This document shows, one piece after another, positions 61,104 to 64,000 of a stretch of 64,000 nucleotides of DNA. The position numbers were made by a program, and so were the translations under genes. The notes beneath the pieces were generated by a model that was given only the letters and a program-made list of their open reading frames with translations, was not told the origin of the DNA and ran no database searches. The stretch is taken from positions 1,736,001 through 1,800,000 of the forward strand of contig NZ_JAUSYL010000001.1 of NCBI RefSeq assembly GCF_030816895.1, read 5' to 3'. Position 1 is the first letter of the stretch; each line of letters starts with the position of its first letter. This DNA is from Clavibacter sp. B3I6. Lineage in GTDB: Bacteria > Actinomycetota > Actinomycetes > Actinomycetales > Microbacteriaceae.

Positions 61104-61226
61104 GCGATGCGCCTTCCTGTGGGGTCCTGCGGGGTCCCCTCCACCCTGGCCCGGGCGGGCGGCGGGCGTCCGGTGGTCGGAGGGGGTTGACGGATGCGCG
61201 GCTGCGCGCGCTCCTACGATCGGTCC

Positions 61227-61646
61227 GTGACGACGACGCCCGAGCCCGACCTCCCGCCCGTCGAGTTCGCGTCCCCGGGGCCGCTGCGCGATCGGCCCGT
61301 CGCGGCGATCGCGGCGGGCGCGAAGACCTCCACCAGCTCGCTGCTGATCCAGTACGCGGCCGAGGGCGAGGAGCTGCCCGTCGTCGGATCCCGCGGCACG
61401 GTCGTCGACACGGCCGGGCAGCCGGTCCTGGTGATCGAGACGACCGCCGTGGAGATCCGCCGGCTGGCCGACGTGCCGCTCGCGCACGCGGTGGACGAGG
61501 GCGAGGGCTTCACGACGGTCGCCGAGTGGCGCGCCGGCCACGAGGAGTTCTGGACGTCGCCCGAGGTGGTCGCGGAGCTCCCGGCTCGCTTCCGGCTCGA
61601 CGACGACGCGGAGGTCGTGCTGGAGCGCTTCCGCGTCGTGGGGTGA
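61227..61646 (+). CDS. ASCH-domain protein
   Basis: 139 residues. VEFASPGPLRDRPVAAIAAGAKTSTSSLL is the ASCH/PUA-like loop (GxKxxTxxL), and GRGTVVDTAGQPVLVIETTAVEIRRLADVPLAHAVDEGEGFTTVAEWRAGHEEFW the rest of the fold. ASCH proteins bind RNA or hydrolyse modified nucleosides. GTG 61227 has TACGAT (61215-61220) six bases upstream; the ATG at 61194 is less likely. Role unknown. Confidence 0.88.
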   Translation: MTTTPEPDLPPVEFASPGPLRDRPVAAIAAGAKTSTSSLLIQYAAEGEELPVVGSRGTVVDTAGQPVLVIETTAVEIRRLADVPLAHAVDEGEGFTTVAEWRAGHEEFWTSPEVVAELPARFRLDDDAEVVLERFRVVG

Positions 61647-61674
61647 TCGCGCGGCCGACGCCTAGGGTCGGAGC

Positions 61675-62532
61675 ATGCGCCCGCTCCTCCCCCTCGCCCT
61701 CCTGACGGCCGCCCTCCTCGCCCTGTCCGGGTGCGGGACGGCGGACGCGGCGCCCGCGCCCGTCGCCGTGCCGGCCGCGGCCGCCGCCCGGGCCGCCGCC
61801 GCGACGATCACCCTCCCGCCCACCGGCACGCGCTTCGACTACCAGCTCGGCGGCGCCTCGAAGGTGCCGACCGGGGTCGGGATCGTCGTGCGCGACAGCA
61901 CCGACGCTCCCGCCCCCGGCGTCTACGGCGTCTGCTACGTCAACGGGTTCCAGACCCAGCCGGGCGCGGCCTGGCCCGCCGCGCTCCTCGTGCGCGGGGC
62001 CGACGGGAAGCCGATCGCGGATCCGGGCTGGCCCGACGAGCGCATCCTCGACGTCTCCACGCCCGCGGTCCGCACCGCGAACGCCGCCCGGATCGCCCCC
62101 GTGATCGACGGGTGCGCGGCCGCCGGGTACCGCGCCGTCGAGTTCGACAACCTCGACTCGTGGACCCGCTCGGCCGGCGCCCTCGACGAGGACGACGCGC
62201 TCGCCTTCGCGGCCCTGCTCGTCGCCCGCGCGCACGACCGCGGCCTCGCCGCCGCGCAGAAGAACGCGACCGACCTCGGATCGCGCGGCCGTGACGAGGC
62301 CGGCTTCGACTTCGCGATCGCCGAGGAGTGCGACCGCTGGAGGGAGTGCGCGGCCTACACGGACGTCTACGGCGCCCGGGTCCTCGACGTCGAGTACACC
62401 GACGACCTCCGCGACTCCGGGACCGGCGCGTGCCGGCGCATCCGCGCGCTGGATCCGGCGCCGGCCGCGATCGTGCGCGACCGCGACCTGGTGCCCGCCG
62501 GGACCCGGGGGTACGCGTACCGCGCCTGCTGA
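61675..62532 (+). CDS. GH114-like lipoprotein (endo-alpha-1,4-polygalactosaminidase family)
   Basis: 285 residues. Lipoprotein signal peptide with lipobox LSGC at about residue 19. The TIM-barrel-like domain has FDYQLGG, VYGVCYVNGFQTQPGA, WPDERILDVSTPAVR, GYRAVEFDNLDSW and GFDFAIAEECDRWREC, the hallmark set of GH114/DUF297 proteins. Family enzymes cut galactosaminogalactan-like polymers, so a surface-polysaccharide or biofilm role outside the cell is plausible. TAGGGT (61663-61668) lies six bases before ATG. Confidence 0.9.
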   Translation: MRPLLPLALLTAALLALSGCGTADAAPAPVAVPAAAAARAAAATITLPPTGTRFDYQLGGASKVPTGVGIVVRDSTDAPAPGVYGVCYVNGFQTQPGAAWPAALLVRGADGKPIADPGWPDERILDVSTPAVRTANAARIAPVIDGCAAAGYRAVEFDNLDSWTRSAGALDEDDALAFAALLVARAHDRGLAAAQKNATDLGSRGRDEAGFDFAIAEECDRWRECAAYTDVYGARVLDVEYTDDLRDSGTGACRRIRALDPAPAAIVRDRDLVPAGTRGYAYRAC

Positions 62533-62565
62533 GCGCAGCCGCCCGTCCCGTGACACGATGCGGGG

Positions 62566-63318
62566 ATGGACGACGACGACCGGCGTGCGGAGATCGCGGA
62601 GCTGCGCCGTCGCGTCTTCGGGCCGGATCGCGAGCCGCACGACACCGCGTCGCTCGCGCGGCTGCGGGAGCTGGAGGGCCGGGACGCGGAGGGCCTCCCC
62701 GGTGTCGCCGACCGGGGCGATGACGCGCGCGCGGCGCCGACGGACGACGCAGCCGCCGACGATGCACTCGCCGACGCCGGACCCGTCGACGACGGTCCCG
62801 CGCAGGACGCACCGGCCGCCGCCAGCCGCACCGACTCCCCCCGCCGCATCCGCCCGCGCCTCGCCGCCGCGTGGGTCGGATCCGTCGTCCTCGCCGCCGT
62901 CGCCTCCGCCGGCGTGACCGCCTGGTGGCTCGGGGACGACCGCGGAACGGTCGCGGTGCTCGCGCTGGAGCCGCCGCCGGAGCCCGACAACGCCACCTAC
63001 CTCTCCGTGGACACCGGCTCCATCGCGCCGGGCTCCCTGTTCGCGCCCTTCCACGGCATCTCGGTCGCCCGGATCCCGCTGGTCGACGCGACCACGGGCG
63101 ACGAGGGGACCTGCCTGGTCGCCGGCCCCGCGGAGCAGGACGGCTCGGTCGCGGGCATCCCCGGGTGCGCGACGGGCGTCGTTCCCGCACGCACGGCCCT
63201 CGTCGTCACGCGCGACCAGCCGCAGGAGCTCCGCGACGCGTTCCCCGTGGGCACGACGCTGACCTTCGAGCTGGAGGACGACGACGAGACCGTCCGGGTG
63301 CGGGCCGTCCGCGGCTGA
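62566..63318 (+). CDS. Single-pass membrane protein of unknown function
   Basis: 250 residues. Acidic, partly disordered cytoplasmic part (about 1-95, with DDAAADDALADAGPVDDGPAQD), one membrane helix (about 100-121, LAAAWVGSVVLAAVASAGVTAWWL), then a compact external domain with two cysteines (GTCLVAG and GCATGV). No family recognised. CACGAT lies six bases before the ATG, a one-base variant of the common -10 box. Confidence 0.72.
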   Translation: MDDDDRRAEIAELRRRVFGPDREPHDTASLARLRELEGRDAEGLPGVADRGDDARAAPTDDAAADDALADAGPVDDGPAQDAPAAASRTDSPRRIRPRLAAAWVGSVVLAAVASAGVTAWWLGDDRGTVAVLALEPPPEPDNATYLSVDTGSIAPGSLFAPFHGISVARIPLVDATTGDEGTCLVAGPAEQDGSVAGIPGCATGVVPARTALVVTRDQPQELRDAFPVGTTLTFELEDDDETVRVRAVRG

Positions 63319-63409
63319 CCCGGCCGCGGGACCGCCGATCTCCCCTCGACCCGGCCGTCCCGCCGCCGCAGGAGCCGCCGCGACCGATGGGGTACGTTGT
63401 CCTGCGTTC

Positions 63410-63465
63410 GGGGAGCGCGCCTATCGGGGCGCCTCGTCCGGTTCGATTTCCGGAGCTCTCCACCA
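63410..63465 (+). other. tRNA-like sequence (T-arm, acceptor stem and CCA; one arm missing)
   Basis: GGGGAGC (63410-63416) can pair with GCTCTCC (63455-63461; one G:U), followed by A and CCA (63463-63465). Directly before the 3' strand is a 5-bp stem TCCGG/CCGGA with loop TTCGATTT, the T-loop consensus plus one extra T. Between lies a single hairpin GCGCC/GGCGC. A normal tRNA needs two arms here, so at 56 nt it is a remnant, an attachment-site scar or an unusual RNA. A TACGTT box sits at 63393-63398. No tRNA identity can be assigned. Confidence 0.45.
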
Positions 63466-63508
63466 CTCGCCGCACGCGGCTCCACCGCGTCCGCTCACCC
63501 GGACGTCG

Positions 63509-64000
63509 TCACTTGTCGCCGACCCGCACCGGGGGGAGGCCGCGGTCCGCTCGCTCCGCGTTCACCAGCTCCTCCACGAGCTCCTGCTTCCCCGCCGTGT
63601 AGGCGCGGCCGTCCGCCGAGGTCCCCGCGAGCCCGGCCTTGAGCACGTCGTAGCGACGCCGCGCATCCGGATCGCGCAGCAGGCGGTCGCGGAACAGCCG
63701 CTGCGGGCAGGTCGCCCAGGCCTCCGCCGCGAAGATGTGGAGGATGCGGGTCCGCGCGCCGCCCGCCACGCGCACGTGCACGCCGTGGTTCCGCGGACCC
63801 GTGCGGTGCTGCACGTAGCCCAGCGGCCGCAGCGTCGCGTCGAGGCCGAACGGGTCCACGCCGGGGGCCGCCTCGGCCGCGAGGTCGAGGATCGGCTTCG
63901 CGCGGAGGCCCGGAACGGCGGTGCTGCCGATGTGCTCGACGGCCGTGAGCGCGTCGCCCGCCGCACGCCGGATCCGCTCGGCCTCGGCCCGGAACGCCTC
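63509..64000 (-). CDS. GrpB-family protein (5' end beyond right edge)
   Basis: 164 residues visible, frame open to the right edge. EHIGSTAVPGLRAKPILDLAAE is the diagnostic GrpB (UPF0157) motif of the nucleotidyltransferase-like superfamily; then LGYVQHRTGPRNHGVHVRVAGGARTRILHIFAAE, FRDRLLRDPDARRRYDVLKAGLA and a KQELVEEL ending. It is often linked to dephospho-CoA kinase as a domain or neighbour. Function unproven. The N-terminus lies outside the window; an internal ATG at 63859 is not the start. Confidence 0.9.
   Translation of the reverse strand, partial: EAFRAEAERIRRAAGDALTAVEHIGSTAVPGLRAKPILDLAAEAAPGVDPFGLDATLRPLGYVQHRTGPRNHGVHVRVAGGARTRILHIFAAEAWATCPQRLFRDRLLRDPDARRRYDVLKAGLAGTSADGRAYTAGKQELVEELVNAERADRGLPPVRVGDK

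Overview
The window is about 64 kb of very GC-rich, gene-dense chromosome. Codon choice, a PadR/HAAS operon, LytR-CpsA-Psr, Asp23/Gls24 and Septum_form proteins, and many leaderless genes point to a Gram-positive actinobacterium of the family Microbacteriaceae, most likely Clavibacter or a close relative. This is an inference from gene content and base use; no rRNA is present to confirm it. I see no phage, insertion sequence, CRISPR array, replication origin or biosynthetic cluster. Accessory character is limited to a few operons and one small inserted islet.

Layout. 1-4.1 kb: an AlaX-like tRNA-editing protein cut by the left edge, a YidC-type insertase with a small membrane partner, a PadR / HAAS-membrane / orphan LuxR-HTH operon, and tRNA-Arg. 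4.3-10.7 kb: a GH13 amylase-like enzyme, a LacI / ThuA / Gfo-Idh sugar-catabolic group with GAAACGTTTC operators, and an Orn/Lys/Arg decarboxylase. 10.9-20.6 kb: two tRNA-Ser genes, an LCP cell-wall ligase, HAD phosphatase plus serS, an APC permease, pheA, pgm, a DUF2809 protein and a secreted amidase-like lipoprotein. 20.7-31.1 kb: lplA, a membrane protein, a zinc alcohol dehydrogenase, SOS-controlled alkB, a TetR gene, hydrolase plus acetyltransferase, and an ATP-grasp / alpha-E / transglutaminase operon whose first gene carries a one-base frameshift. 31.2-39.7 kb: two linked glycosyltransferases (one fused to HEAT-like repeats) divergent from a Gfo-Idh / SDR pair, kynU and a DUF4190-like envelope protein. 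39.8-50.6 kb: an orphan DNA methyltransferase with a histone-like tail, a RecQ helicase with a phosphoribosyltransferase-like end, CsbD, phosphatases, an acidic membrane protein and pyrE. 50.7-54.5 kb: Asp23/Gls24 envelope-stress genes with their own sigma factor, then xthA. 54.6-58.4 kb: response regulator, HPt-like protein without its histidine, and histidine kinase. 58.5-64 kb: a frameshifted MOSC gene, an RDD gene bracketed by 61-bp copies of the MOSC 3' end, an SDR, ASCH and GH114 proteins, a tRNA-like sequence and a GrpB-like gene cut by the right edge.

Three window-wide signals stand out. The palindrome GGATCC is strongly over-represented in all reading frames and between genes. At least 22 genes have a TANNNT box 6 or 7 bases before the start codon, which is the layout of leaderless mRNAs. 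Several gene ends carry long perfect GC hairpins with no U tract. Two genes each contain one extra base in a G/C homopolymer, so either the sequence has indel errors or these are real frameshifts.
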